Below, piece by piece: positions 1-7,976 of a stretch of 64,000 bases of DNA. Made by a program: the position numbers and the translations under genes. Position 1 is the stretch's first letter. The number at the start of each line of letters is the position of its first letter. The notes under the pieces were generated by a model. That model was not told the DNA's origin. It made no database searches and saw nothing but the letters and a program-made list of their open reading frames with translations. Source of the stretch: Salinicola rhizosphaerae (GTDB lineage Bacteria; Pseudomonadota; Gammaproteobacteria; Pseudomonadales; Halomonadaceae); NCBI RefSeq assembly GCF_014652715.1, contig NZ_BMZI01000005.1, positions 238,753 to 302,752 on the forward strand, read 5' to 3'.

Positions 1-1
1 C

Positions 2-59
2 CCACCAGATGGTCACTGACTGCTGGTGGCATCGAGAACCGCACCTGGCGGTTCTCGAT
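2..59. other. Two inverted repeats downstream of the DUF4168 gene
   Basis: Two dyads lie just past the stop of the minus-strand gene at 77. CCACCAG (2-8) pairs with CTGGTGG (23-29). A perfect 12-bp repeat, 31-42 with 48-59, has a 5-nt loop. Neither is followed by a T tract on either strand, so they may be a transcript-end structure rather than a standard intrinsic terminator. Confidence 0.4.
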
Positions 60-76
60 CGGGCTGACGCTATCAG

Positions 77-463
77 TTACTGCTGCTTCTGCTGCACCAT
101 ACCCTGTACACGTTGCATCAGCTGCGGGTCCTGCTGAATCGCCTGACCGATGGAGTTGAACTGCTCGACGGTCATCCCGCTACCCTTGACGGCAGAGACC
201 ATCTCTTCATTCGCCTGCTGGCGAATCTTCTGCTGCTCGCCCTGGTCGGAGGCGTTCTGCAGCTGCTGGGTGTAATTCTGGGAGATCTGAGCGATATCCT
301 GCGACGCATCCGCGAATTGATGCAGCTGATCGTCGGAGAAGTTCTTGGCCGGCGCCTGCTGCGCCTGTGAACCGCTCTGGGCTGTGTCCTGCGCCATGGC
401 CGGTACGCTGACGACGCCAGCGGTCAGTGTGGCTGCGGCGATGATGGCAGTGATCCTTTGCAT
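77..463 (-). CDS. DUF4168 domain exported protein
   Basis: This 128-residue protein has a clear Sec signal peptide (MQRITAII..., cleavage expected after AMA near residue 24). A short Gln/Ala-rich stretch follows, then one alpha-helical domain of the DUF4168 type, with the typical FSDDQLHQFADASQDIAQI opening and a QDPQLMQRV ending. The start at 463 is chosen because GGAGG lies just upstream; a longer reading to 595 would put 44 residues before the signal peptide. The protein is probably periplasmic. Its function is unknown, as for the family. It stands alone, with inverted repeats after its stop. Confidence 0.8.
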   Translation of the reverse strand: MQRITAIIAAATLTAGVVSVPAMAQDTAQSGSQAQQAPAKNFSDDQLHQFADASQDIAQISQNYTQQLQNASDQGEQQKIRQQANEEMVSAVKGSGMTVEQFNSIGQAIQQDPQLMQRVQGMVQQKQQ

Positions 464-671
464 GAAGACCTCCAATTTCAATTTATAGCGTGTGCCCATC
501 TGGGATATCACTCGCGGACGAGAGTTCCCGAGAAAATGTTTCTTCGCGAAACTTAATGTTTTCCTGGGCAATTCGCCAAGCGGCACCGTCAGCAATCCGG
601 CGCGCGCTGGCGTGACGATCAGGGTAACCAGTCAACGATCTTTTGGACACCTTCGCGCGGATATCCGGGCG

Positions 672-1589
672 CTACTCGATCTGCCAGCGGGCGATCAGCG
701 CTTCCCGGCGGCGAATCGAAGCCACGGCCTCGCCACCGAGCTCGTGCGCGGTATGCGACAGCAGCATCTCGATCAGCACGAAAAGGCTGCTCATGGGATT
801 GAAGAAGAACGGGCCCTCGGCCGAAGCCAACAGCGTCAGATCGGTCATGCTGGCCAACCGCGCCGACGCATGGTTGGTCAACGCCAGTAGCGTTGCCCCC
901 TGCTCCAGCGCCTGCTGACAGTAATCGACGCTGACCCGCGTCTCGGGCCGGTAGCTGATCCCGACCACCAGATCGCCCGCTGCCAGCTCGCGGGCGCTCT
1001 CCAGGTTGATGCCGCCCAGCGAATCGATCAAACGCACGTCACTGCGCAGGTAACCGAGGTAGTAGGCGAGATAGTGCGCCCCGGCGAAGCAGGCACGCTG
1101 CCCGACGATATGCACGCGACGGGACTCGATGAGCGCACGCGCTGCTCTGAAGAGCGCGTCGTCATCCAGCCCCTCCGCCGTACGCGACAGGTTACGCATC
1201 TCCTCCTGCCACAGCGCCTGCTGCTGGCCCGGAGCCCGGTTGCCGTTCGGCACCTGACCAAGATCCAGCAGCCGTTCGGCGCGGGTCGAGAAGAAAGCCG
1301 CGTTGGTCGCGTCGGCTCTGAACAACGCCTGCAGCGCCTTGAAGCCGGAAAGCTCCAGAGCATGGGCAAGGCGGGTCAGACTGGAGGCGTTGACGCCGTG
1401 CTGAGCGGCCAGCGCCGAGATACTCAGATTGGCGGCGGGTTCCGGCGCGGCGAGGAGCTGCTCCAGCAGCTTGAGCGCCCCTGCGGTGAGCCTCGGCGAA
1501 TGGGCTTCGCCTCTTCGCGAGGCGATCGCCAATGCCTGGAGAGCGGCAATGGACGTGGGAGGAACGTCGAATCCAGCTTGGTCGGCCAT
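672..1589 (-). CDS. MurR/RpiR family transcriptional regulator
   Basis: The protein has 305 residues. The N-terminal third is an RpiR-type helix-turn-helix (SISALAAQHGVNASSLTRLA). The C-terminal part is an SIS sugar-phosphate-binding domain (RVHIVGQRACFAGAHYLAYY, then GDLVVGISYRPETR). Members of this family sense phosphosugars or related metabolites. The ATG at 1589 follows GAGG at a suitable distance; a TTG at 1616 would add nine residues and is less likely. No sugar-phosphate enzyme is adjacent, so the target is unknown. Confidence 0.85.
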   Translation of the reverse strand: MADQAGFDVPPTSIAALQALAIASRRGEAHSPRLTAGALKLLEQLLAAPEPAANLSISALAAQHGVNASSLTRLAHALELSGFKALQALFRADATNAAFFSTRAERLLDLGQVPNGNRAPGQQQALWQEEMRNLSRTAEGLDDDALFRAARALIESRRVHIVGQRACFAGAHYLAYYLGYLRSDVRLIDSLGGINLESARELAAGDLVVGISYRPETRVSVDYCQQALEQGATLLALTNHASARLASMTDLTLLASAEGPFFFNPMSSLFVLIEMLLSHTAHELGGEAVASIRRREALIARWQIE

Positions 1590-1956
1590 GGCATGACCCT
1601 CGTGGTCGTACGACAAGCAATCAACCAGCGCCTGGCTTCTTCGAGCCAGCTCGTGGCTTTATGGAAAAAATGGATTGGCTCGATAAATGCCTCTGCTGTT
1701 AGCCGCGCCTCGCAGGCGCGTTGCCTTATCTCCTATGCTACTACCATACCCTGTCGAGGCCCCGACCGTGATGGTGTTTTGGTCGATGTCGAGACGCAGA
1801 CACTGACACAGAGGGGCCGCCAGTACTCTGCAAACCCCGATAGTCTGCAGCCCCCGGTACTCTGAAGACCCCAGGACTTTGTCGACCCCAGGACTTTGTC
1901 GACCGTAGTGTCGTCACGGTGAGGAACGAACGATCTTTATCATGAGGAGAAGCAAC
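1590..1956. other. Intergenic region between the RpiR regulator and the DUF4174 gene
   Basis: These 367 bp hold the divergent promoters of the two flanking genes. No confident -35/-10 pair was identified. The right half holds the degenerate 17-bp tandem repeat listed separately. Confidence 0.5.
1822..1904. repeat. Degenerate ~17-bp tandem repeat
   Basis: About five copies of a 16-18-bp unit run head to tail. They can be aligned from AGTACTCTGCAAACCCC through GTACTCTGAAGACCCC to two exact copies of CCCAGGACTTTGTCGAC (1870-1886 and 1887-1903). The array ends 53 bp before the ATG of the DUF4174 gene, so it lies in its leader or promoter. Confidence 0.7.
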
Positions 1957-2415
1957 ATGAAGGCATGGATCATGACGGGCGCGCTGCTCGCCGGCGCGTT
2001 CATCGCAGGCGGCGCAGGTGCTCAGGCGGATGAGGGTCAGCAGAACCCGGCCAATCCGCTGGTGACGGACAAATGGAATTTTCGGCCGCTGATCATTCTG
2101 ACGCCCGATCCGCACGCGCCCGCCTATCAACATCTCAGGGCGCAGCTCGAGCGCTCGCAGGATCAGTTCGATAGCCGTGACATGGTGCTCTACACGATCG
2201 AAGGCACTCAGGGGACGCGGCACGGGCAACCAATGACCGCGTACGAAACGGATGCCCTGGTCAAGGCGCTGGGTGTCTCGCCTGACCAGGGCGTGACGAC
2301 CGTTCTGGTCGGCAAGGATGGCGGCAAGAAGGTCGAGCAGCGCGGCGACATCGACCTGCAGCAGATCTACGACACCATAGACCGCATGCCGATGCGTCGC
2401 GCCGGTAGCAACTGA
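1957..2415 (+). CDS. DUF4174 domain exported protein
   Basis: This 152-residue protein starts with a signal peptide (MKAWIMTGALLAGAFIAGGAGAQA) and then one DUF4174 domain. Family hallmarks are the WNFRPLIILTP strand near residue 42, a central VLYTIEG strand and a C-terminal VTTVLVGKDGGKK strand. The family has a thioredoxin-like look but no CxxC motif is present here. ATG 1957 is chosen over ATG 1942 because AGGAG lies 7 bp before it. It is probably periplasmic and its function is unknown. It converges on pxpC, ending 13 bp from it. Confidence 0.8.
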   Translation: MKAWIMTGALLAGAFIAGGAGAQADEGQQNPANPLVTDKWNFRPLIILTPDPHAPAYQHLRAQLERSQDQFDSRDMVLYTIEGTQGTRHGQPMTAYETDALVKALGVSPDQGVTTVLVGKDGGKKVEQRGDIDLQQIYDTIDRMPMRRAGSN

Positions 2416-2428
2416 TGGCGCACGGCGC

Positions 2429-3361
2429 TCAACGCCACTGCGCAAGCGTTGCCAGATAACGCCGTCTTGCCTGATGCGGCGTTATCGGCGAGAGCGTCAG
2501 CGTGGTGCCTGGCGCGCACTGTGCCAGCGCTGCACAGGCCAGCGGTGAGAGCGCGCCGAGACGCGGGTAACCGCCGATGGTCTGGCGGTCGTTGAGCAGA
2601 ATGATCGGCTGACCGTCCGGCGGCACCTGAACCGCGCCGAGCGGGATGCCTTCCGAGATCATGCCGCCCAGCTGGCAGCGCAGCTCCGGCCCGGTCAGAC
2701 GCACGCCCATGCGATCCGCGCGCGTGTCGACCTGCCACGGCGAGTTGAAAGTCGCAAAAAGGCTGGCACCTTCGAAATGCCCGATCTGGGCGCCGGTCAC
2801 CAGCTCGAGCGCCACGTCTTCGCGCGGTAGCGCCGGCGCCATCGGCATCTCGCGCGGCGCCGCGCAAGTGCCCGCGGCCAGAAGACGATCGCCACCGGCC
2901 AACGCGCTACCCCTACCGTCCAGTCCACCCAGCTGCTCGCGCGCGACGGTAGCGACACTGCCCATGAACGGTGCCGCCACGACGCCGCCGGGCAGCGCGA
3001 GATAGGCTCGCAGTCCAGCAACCGGCTGCGCAAACGCCAGCGTCTGGCCTCGCTCGATCGCGAAGGCGCCGTTTGGCGGCAGCGGTGCGCCATCCAGTGT
3101 CGCGCCCAGGTCGCCGCCGGCGATGGCCAGCGTCATCGAGGCCTCCGCCTTCAGCGCAAATCCGCCGATGGCGATCTCGACGCCGGCAGTGCCGGGTGCG
3201 TTACCCAGCAGCCAGTTGGCCCAGCCGAGCGAAACCCAGTCCAGCGCCCCGCCCTGGGTCACGCCCAGATGGCGCACGCCGAAGCGGCCACTATCCTCGA
3301 CCAGCGCCTGCGGGCCGATGCGCTCGACGACGAGCGCGGCATCATCGTTCGAGACCATCAT
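2429..3361 (-). CDS. pxpC: 5-oxoprolinase subunit PxpC (biotin-dependent carboxyltransferase-like)
   Basis: PxpC (YbgK type, 310 residues) is one of three proteins that hydrolyse 5-oxo-L-proline to L-glutamate with ATP. The sequence shows the family opening (IGPQALVEDSGRFGVRHLGVT), the GGALDWVSLGWANWLLGN segment and the late RADRMGVRL and GYPRLGAL motifs. It is last in pxpA-pxpB-pxpC, and its ATG overlaps the TGA of pxpB in an ATGA junction, which indicates translational coupling. The length is normal and no defects are seen. Confidence 0.93.
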   Translation of the reverse strand: MMVSNDDAALVVERIGPQALVEDSGRFGVRHLGVTQGGALDWVSLGWANWLLGNAPGTAGVEIAIGGFALKAEASMTLAIAGGDLGATLDGAPLPPNGAFAIERGQTLAFAQPVAGLRAYLALPGGVVAAPFMGSVATVAREQLGGLDGRGSALAGGDRLLAAGTCAAPREMPMAPALPREDVALELVTGAQIGHFEGASLFATFNSPWQVDTRADRMGVRLTGPELRCQLGGMISEGIPLGAVQVPPDGQPIILLNDRQTIGGYPRLGALSPLACAALAQCAPGTTLTLSPITPHQARRRYLATLAQWR

Positions 3362-4095
3362 CCGCGCTCCTCCAGCGGCGTAGTATCGCCCCCCTGTTCG
3401 ATGAAAACATCGCGAGTGATCGGTTCGAATCGAATTCGGTCACCGGGCCGAAAAAGACTGATGTCGTCACGCTCACGATCAAAAAGCTTCACGGCGGTTC
3501 GCCCGAGCAAGTTCCAGCCACCCGGAGAGCGCATCGAATAAATGGCCGTCTGGCGTTCGGCGATGCCGACGCTGCCGGCGGCCACCTTCTGGCGCGGCGT
3601 CTTCAAGCGCGGCGTGGCCAGCGCCTCCTCGATCATGCCCATGAAGGCGTAACCCGGCGTGAAGCCGAGCGCGAAGGCACAGTAATCCCGCTCGCTGTGG
3701 CGGCGGATGATCTCCTCGCAGCTCACGCCAAGGCGTTCGGCGATCCGTGGAAGCTCCGGGCCGACGCTCTCGTCGTACCAGACCGGAATGCGATGCTCGC
3801 GTCCCGCCGCCGTCGAAGCCGGACGAAGCCCGATCAAGGCGTCTCGAATGCACGCGCTGGCCTCGCGCTGATCCAGACGCTCGACATCGTAATTGACCAG
3901 CAGCGTGGTGTAGGACGGCACCAGGTCGACCAGATCTTCCCCGAATCCCTCGCGCAGTGCGCGGTCGGCGGCGAGAATCCACGGCATGTGAGCTTCGTCG
4001 ATGGCATCGAACAGCCGCACCATCAGTGCATCCATGCCCACGGTTTCGAGGCGAATCACGGGGGCCTCGCTCACTCGAATCTGAGCATCGCTCAT
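3358..4095 (-). CDS. pxpB: 5-oxoprolinase subunit PxpB (KipI family)
   Basis: PxpB (YbgJ/KipI type, 245 residues) acts with PxpA and PxpC in ATP-dependent 5-oxoproline opening. Its C-terminal half carries the family signature [15 protein letters not shown] followed by [20 protein letters not shown] and [11 protein letters not shown]. Both ends overlap neighbours by ATGA junctions (pxpA before, pxpC after), giving one tightly coupled operon. Standalone KipI acts on a sporulation kinase in Bacillus; the operon context rules that reading out here. Confidence 0.93.
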   Translation of the reverse strand: MSDAQIRVSEAPVIRLETVGMDALMVRLFDAIDEAHMPWILAADRALREGFGEDLVDLVPSYTTLLVNYDVERLDQREASACIRDALIGLRPASTAAGREHRIPVWYDESVGPELPRIAERLGVSCEEIIRRHSERDYCAFALGFTPGYAFMGMIEEALATPRLKTPRQKVAAGSVGIAERQTAIYSMRSPGGWNLLGRTAVKLFDRERDDISLFRPGDRIRFEPITRDVFIEQGGDTTPLEERG

Positions 4096-4853
4096 CGGGC
4101 CTCCCCCGCCGCCAACTGCTGAAAAGCCTCGCGGATCGCTTGCACGGCCGCGATCGATTCGGCGTTGTCGCCATGCACGCAGAGAGTATCCGCTGGCAGG
4201 TGCAGCGCGCTGCCGTCGCTGGCAACGAGTGCATCGCCCCGGGCCAATGCAGCGGCCTGTTCGACGATAACCCGCCGGTCATGATGAACGGCACCGGGCT
4301 GGCGCCGCGAGACCAGATGCCCCTCGGCGTCATAGGCACGGTCAGCGAACGTCTCGAACCACAACGAAATGCCCATCTCGGCGGCCAGCGCGCGCACCGG
4401 CTCCGGGTTGGCCGTTGCCATGACCAGCAGCGGCAGCTCGCGGTCGTAGCTGGCCACGGCGCGCATCGCCGCCCGCAGCAAGTCATGATCTCTGGCCATG
4501 TCGTTGTAGAGCGCACCGTGCGGCTTGATGTAGCTGACGCGCGTCCCCTCGGCACGGCAGATCGCCTCGAGCGCCCCAATTTGGTAGAGCATCAGATTCT
4601 CGACCTCCTGCGGCGAGCAGGCGAGAGAGCGGCGGCCAAATCCTGTCAGATCCGGGTAGCCCGGATGCGCCCCGACACGCACGCCGTTGGCGACCGCGAG
4701 AGCGACGGTCCTGCGCATGACGTCCGGATCGGACGCATGAAAACCGCAGGCGATATTGGCGCAGTCGACGAAGGGCATCGCCTGATCGTCCAGACCCAGC
4801 GACCAGTTGCCGAAACTTTCGCCCATGTCGCAGTTGAGCAGGGGTACACGCAT
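4092..4853 (-). CDS. pxpA: 5-oxoprolinase subunit PxpA (LamB/YcsF family)
   Basis: PxpA (254 residues) is the LamB/YcsF subunit of the bacterial 5-oxoprolinase. The start motif [32 protein letters not shown] and [11 protein letters not shown] are all present, as is the late [13 protein letters not shown] 4853 follows GAGG by 7 nt; an upstream in-frame reading to 5117 would add unrelated residues. It heads the pxpABC operon. Its leader holds a 19-bp tandem repeat (4863-4919), and a LysR gene is transcribed away from it. Confidence 0.95.
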   Translation of the reverse strand: MRVPLLNCDMGESFGNWSLGLDDQAMPFVDCANIACGFHASDPDVMRRTVALAVANGVRVGAHPGYPDLTGFGRRSLACSPQEVENLMLYQIGALEAICRAEGTRVSYIKPHGALYNDMARDHDLLRAAMRAVASYDRELPLLVMATANPEPVRALAAEMGISLWFETFADRAYDAEGHLVSRRQPGAVHHDRRVIVEQAAALARGDALVASDGSALHLPADTLCVHGDNAESIAAVQAIREAFQQLAAGEAR

Positions 4854-5237
4854 CCCATTACCTCGTATCGTTGTTGTTGGATCGTATCGTTGTCGTTGGA
4901 TCGTATCGTCGCCGCTGGCGGGAATCGTTGTCGGTGACGCAGACATTCCGCGGAGCAAGCTCGTGAGCATCGCCGACGCCAGTCGGTTCGATCGATGCAG
5001 GCGGCCCGGAAAGCCGACCCGTAGCGCGGGCGACGTTGCCACAAGGCATGAGCGGACTGTAAGAAAGCCGCCGGGAACGGGTCCAATCGTTTTTCGCGAT
5101 GCGCAGTATCGGCGCAATCTTTCATCCGCCCGTCGAACGCGCAGGGCGTGGTTGACGTGCAGCGCACCGCGGCGAAGAATCGGCCGACCTGCCCGTTGGG
5201 AGCCTGCTCATCGGGAGCCCGCTCGTTTGGAGAGTCC
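4854..5237. other. Divergent control region of pxpABC and the LysR gene
   Basis: This 384-bp region separates pxpA from the LysR gene at 5238. It holds the 19-bp tandem repeat near pxpA. No confident promoter hexamers were found. LysR regulators commonly bind such divergent regions, so an operator is expected here but was not pinned down. Confidence 0.5.
4863..4919. repeat. Three 19-bp tandem repeats in the pxpA leader
   Basis: Units at 4863-4881 and 4882-4900 differ at one base (TCGTATCGTTGTTGTTGGA against ...TTGTCGTTGGA). The third, 4901-4919, is more diverged. A further fragment (ATCGTTGTCGGTGA) follows at about 4924. The array begins 9 bp upstream of the pxpA start and runs into its Shine-Dalgarno region. 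Confidence 0.8.
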
Positions 5238-6209
5238 ATGTTCGATTTCAAGGAGCTGGAAGCGTTCGTCTGGATCGTACGCCTGGGTTCGTTCCGCAAG
5301 GTGGCCGCGCGACTGCACCTGACCCAGCCGTCGATCTCGGATCGCATTACCCGACTCGAGGCGACCGTCGGCGAATCCTTGCTCGACCGCTCGGCCCGCC
5401 CGGTACAGCCGACACTGCGCGGGCGCGAATTCTACGTTCATGCGGAGCGGCTACTCGACAACCGCGAAGAGGCGCTGCGTCTATTCCAGAATCAGGAGGA
5501 TTTCTCCGGTTCGCTCCGCCTCGGCGTCATCGAGACCATCGCGCACAGCTGGTTCAGCACCTTCCTGACCCGCCTGGCCGAGCGCCACCCGCAGCTCACC
5601 ATCGAACTGACGGTCGATATCTCGCCGTTTCTGCAACAGCGCCTGGCGGACAACGACCTGGACATGATCTTCGCCATGGACGGCGTGGCACCGGGGCTTT
5701 CGGTCGAGCAACTGCCACTCGCCACCTACGAGATGGGGCTGTTCGTGGCGCCACAGCACGTCGAGACATTGCATCATGGCGGCGCCTCGGCGCTGTCGCG
5801 TTTTCCCTTCGTGTCGTTCAGCAAGCAGGCGCGCCCCTACATGGAACTCGTCACCTACCTGGCCGAGCAGGGCATCGACGATCCCAAGATTCATAGTGTC
5901 AGCACGCTGATGACCATCGCGCGCATGAGCGTCGACGGCATCGGCATCGGCTCTCTGCCGGTTTCCACCGTTGCCGATGCCTGTGAGCGCGGCGAGCTGG
6001 TGCGTCTTGACCTGCCCACGCCGCTGCCCGCCATGTACTACGACGCGATATGGCGTACCAGCAACTATCCCAGCTTTTGCCGCAGCCTGACGCAGCTGGC
6101 GCAAGAATGCGCCGCCCGCTATGCCCAGCACCACGAAGCGCAGCAAGGGGTGAGCGATAGCCAAGCACGATCCGTGAAAGTCTGGCCCGATACTTCGGAT
6201 AAGAATTAA
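5238..6209 (+). CDS. LysR family transcriptional regulator (probable pxp/TRAP regulator)
   Basis: This 323-residue LysR-type regulator has its winged helix at the N-terminus (LGSFRKVAARLHLTQPSISDRI) and a type 2 periplasmic-binding-like effector domain from about residue 90. ATG 5238 follows GGAGA. It is divergent from pxpABC and 78 bp upstream of a TRAP transporter on the same strand, so it probably controls both. The effector is unknown; 5-oxoproline or glutamate is the inference from context. The C-terminal tail of about 30 residues is hydrophilic and not conserved in the family. Confidence 0.88.
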   Translation: MFDFKELEAFVWIVRLGSFRKVAARLHLTQPSISDRITRLEATVGESLLDRSARPVQPTLRGREFYVHAERLLDNREEALRLFQNQEDFSGSLRLGVIETIAHSWFSTFLTRLAERHPQLTIELTVDISPFLQQRLADNDLDMIFAMDGVAPGLSVEQLPLATYEMGLFVAPQHVETLHHGGASALSRFPFVSFSKQARPYMELVTYLAEQGIDDPKIHSVSTLMTIARMSVDGIGIGSLPVSTVADACERGELVRLDLPTPLPAMYYDAIWRTSNYPSFCRSLTQLAQECAARYAQHHEAQQGVSDSQARSVKVWPDTSDKN

Positions 6210-6287
6210 CGATTTGACCCCATCGTCGGCCAATTCGAAGATTGATGGCGACTCTGAACCCGTCAATAACAATTCCGAGGGTATGAC

Positions 6288-7286
6288 ATGCGCCAATCGA
6301 CTCGTTCACTCCTCACGCTCGCCGTGGCTGGCTCTCTGGCCGTCGCGACGCCGGCGATGGCCGCGCAGTGGAACCTCGCCACGCCCTACGGCGACGCCAG
6401 CTTCCACACCCAGAACACCAAACAGTTCGCCGAAGACGTCAAGGCAGCGACCGACGGCGAGCTGACGATCAACGTGCACAGCGGCGGTTCGCTGATCAGC
6501 CACGCCGAGATCAAGCCATCGGTGCGTCGCGGCACGGTGCAGGCCGGCGAAATTTTCCTCTCCACACTCTCCAATGAATCACCGATCTACGAGGTCGATA
6601 CCCTTCCGGGGCTCGCCGGCAGCTACGCCGATGCCTACGATCTGTGGGAAGCTTCCAAGCCGATCATCACGCAGCTGTTCGCGAAAGAGGGGCTGATGCC
6701 GCTCTACGCCGTGCCGTGGCCCTCCCAAGGCATCTACACGGATTTCGAGCTGACCGATGCTTCCCAGTTCGAGGGGCTGCGCGTGCGGGCACCGAACATC
6801 AACACTCAGCGCTTCGTCGAGAATCTCGGCGGCATCCCGACCCAGACTGAGGAAGCGGATATTCCGACCGCTTTCAGCACCGGTCGCGTCGACGCCATGA
6901 TCACTTCCGTTTCGACGGGCAAATCGATGGCTGCGTGGGACTACGTCTCTCACTACAGCGATGCCAACCTGTGGTTGCCGAAGAACATCGTCTTCGTCAA
7001 CAAGCGCGATTTCGACCGGCTCGATGAGGAGACTCAAAAAGCGGTACTGGACGCGGCGGCCAAGGCCGAGCAGCGCGGCTGGCAAATGAGCCAGGATGAC
7101 GCCGCCAAGAGTACCGAGGCGCTTGAATCCCACGGCGTTACCGTCAGCGAACCGAGCGACGCGCTTAAGGCGCAGCTGCAGGCCGCCGGGCAGACGCTGT
7201 TCGAGGACTGGCAGTCGCGCGCCGGCGATCAGGCGAAGTCTCTGGTCAAGCGCTACCGCGAGCTGCAGGCCGAGCAGAGCGAGTAA
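6288..7286 (+). CDS. TRAP transporter substrate-binding protein (DctP family)
   Basis: This is the periplasmic receptor of a TRAP transporter (332 residues). A Sec signal peptide ends near AMA (residue 25). The DctP fold follows, including the FEGLRVRAPN segment that carries the arginine used in family members to bind the substrate carboxylate. GAGG lies 7 nt before the ATG. DctQ and DctM genes follow. The substrate is probably a small carboxylate; adjacency to pxpABC suggests 5-oxoproline. Pyroglutamate-binding DctP proteins are known from Bordetella pertussis. Confidence 0.92.
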   Translation: MRQSTRSLLTLAVAGSLAVATPAMAAQWNLATPYGDASFHTQNTKQFAEDVKAATDGELTINVHSGGSLISHAEIKPSVRRGTVQAGEIFLSTLSNESPIYEVDTLPGLAGSYADAYDLWEASKPIITQLFAKEGLMPLYAVPWPSQGIYTDFELTDASQFEGLRVRAPNINTQRFVENLGGIPTQTEEADIPTAFSTGRVDAMITSVSTGKSMAAWDYVSHYSDANLWLPKNIVFVNKRDFDRLDEETQKAVLDAAAKAEQRGWQMSQDDAAKSTEALESHGVTVSEPSDALKAQLQAAGQTLFEDWQSRAGDQAKSLVKRYRELQAEQSE

Positions 7287-7297
7287 CACCGCCCTGA

Positions 7298-7326
7298 CCC
7301 CGTCATCTGCACATCGGATGGCGGGG
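7298..7326. other. Intercistronic hairpin between TRAP dctP and dctQ genes
   Basis: CCCCGTCATC (7298-7307) pairs with GATGGCGGGG (7317-7326): ten pairs including one G-U, with a 9-nt loop. It starts 12 bp after the binding-protein stop. No T tract follows. Such hairpins in transporter operons can stabilise the upstream message so that the binding protein is made in excess. Confidence 0.6.
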
Positions 7327-7356
7327 ACTCGTTCATCCCACCCGTCGGTGAACCTC

Positions 7357-7920
7357 ATGACCTTCAAACTCGACCCGCTCTACCGGCTCGGTGCCTGGGG
7401 CGCCGCTGCCTGCATGCTCGCGATCTGCGGCATGGTCACGGTGCAAGTGCTGCTGCGCTGCCTCGATGCACTACTGGTCGCCATCGGCGCCAGCCGGCTG
7501 GGCTACGAGATCAGTGGCCTGTCGGAGATTGCGTCGTACCTGCTCGTCGGCGCCACTTTTCTGAGCCTGGCGTACACCTTCACCCACCACGCCCACATTC
7601 GCGTCACGCTGGTGATTGCACGTCTGCCCGCGGCGGCACGTGTCTGGTGCGAGGTGGTGTGTCTCGCCATCGCGCTGGCGCTTTCGGCACTGCTGGGCTG
7701 GAACCTGATTGGACTGGTTGAGGAGAGCCTCGATTACGGCGATGTCTCTTCCGGTCTGATGGCGATTCCACTGTGGATTCCGCAGACGGTACTGGTCAGC
7801 GGGCTTGCCCTGCTCTGCATCGCCCTGCTCGAAGCGCTGATCGTTACGCTGAAGCAAGCGCTCGTCGCCCCGTCACGCTACGTCGCGCCCGACGACAGTA
7901 GCGATCTTCAGAGCGAATGA
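7357..7920 (+). CDS. TRAP transporter small permease (DctQ)
   Basis: DctQ (187 residues) is the four-helix membrane subunit that pairs with DctM. Hydrophobic segments lie near residues 12-35, 55-75, 90-115 and 135-160. The family features GLSEIASYLLVGATFLSLAYTF and HIRVTLV are present. ATG 7357 is chosen because the first helix follows directly; the reading frame is open upstream to 7096, but that part overlaps the binding-protein gene. The ribosome site (GGTGA) is weak. It is the middle gene of the TRAP operon. Confidence 0.9.
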   Translation: MTFKLDPLYRLGAWGAAACMLAICGMVTVQVLLRCLDALLVAIGASRLGYEISGLSEIASYLLVGATFLSLAYTFTHHAHIRVTLVIARLPAAARVWCEVVCLAIALALSALLGWNLIGLVEESLDYGDVSSGLMAIPLWIPQTVLVSGLALLCIALLEALIVTLKQALVAPSRYVAPDDSSDLQSE

Positions 7921-7976
7921 CCCGCTGATCGACTGATCGACAACGACCAAGACAACGACAAGAGAGGACGCGACGC

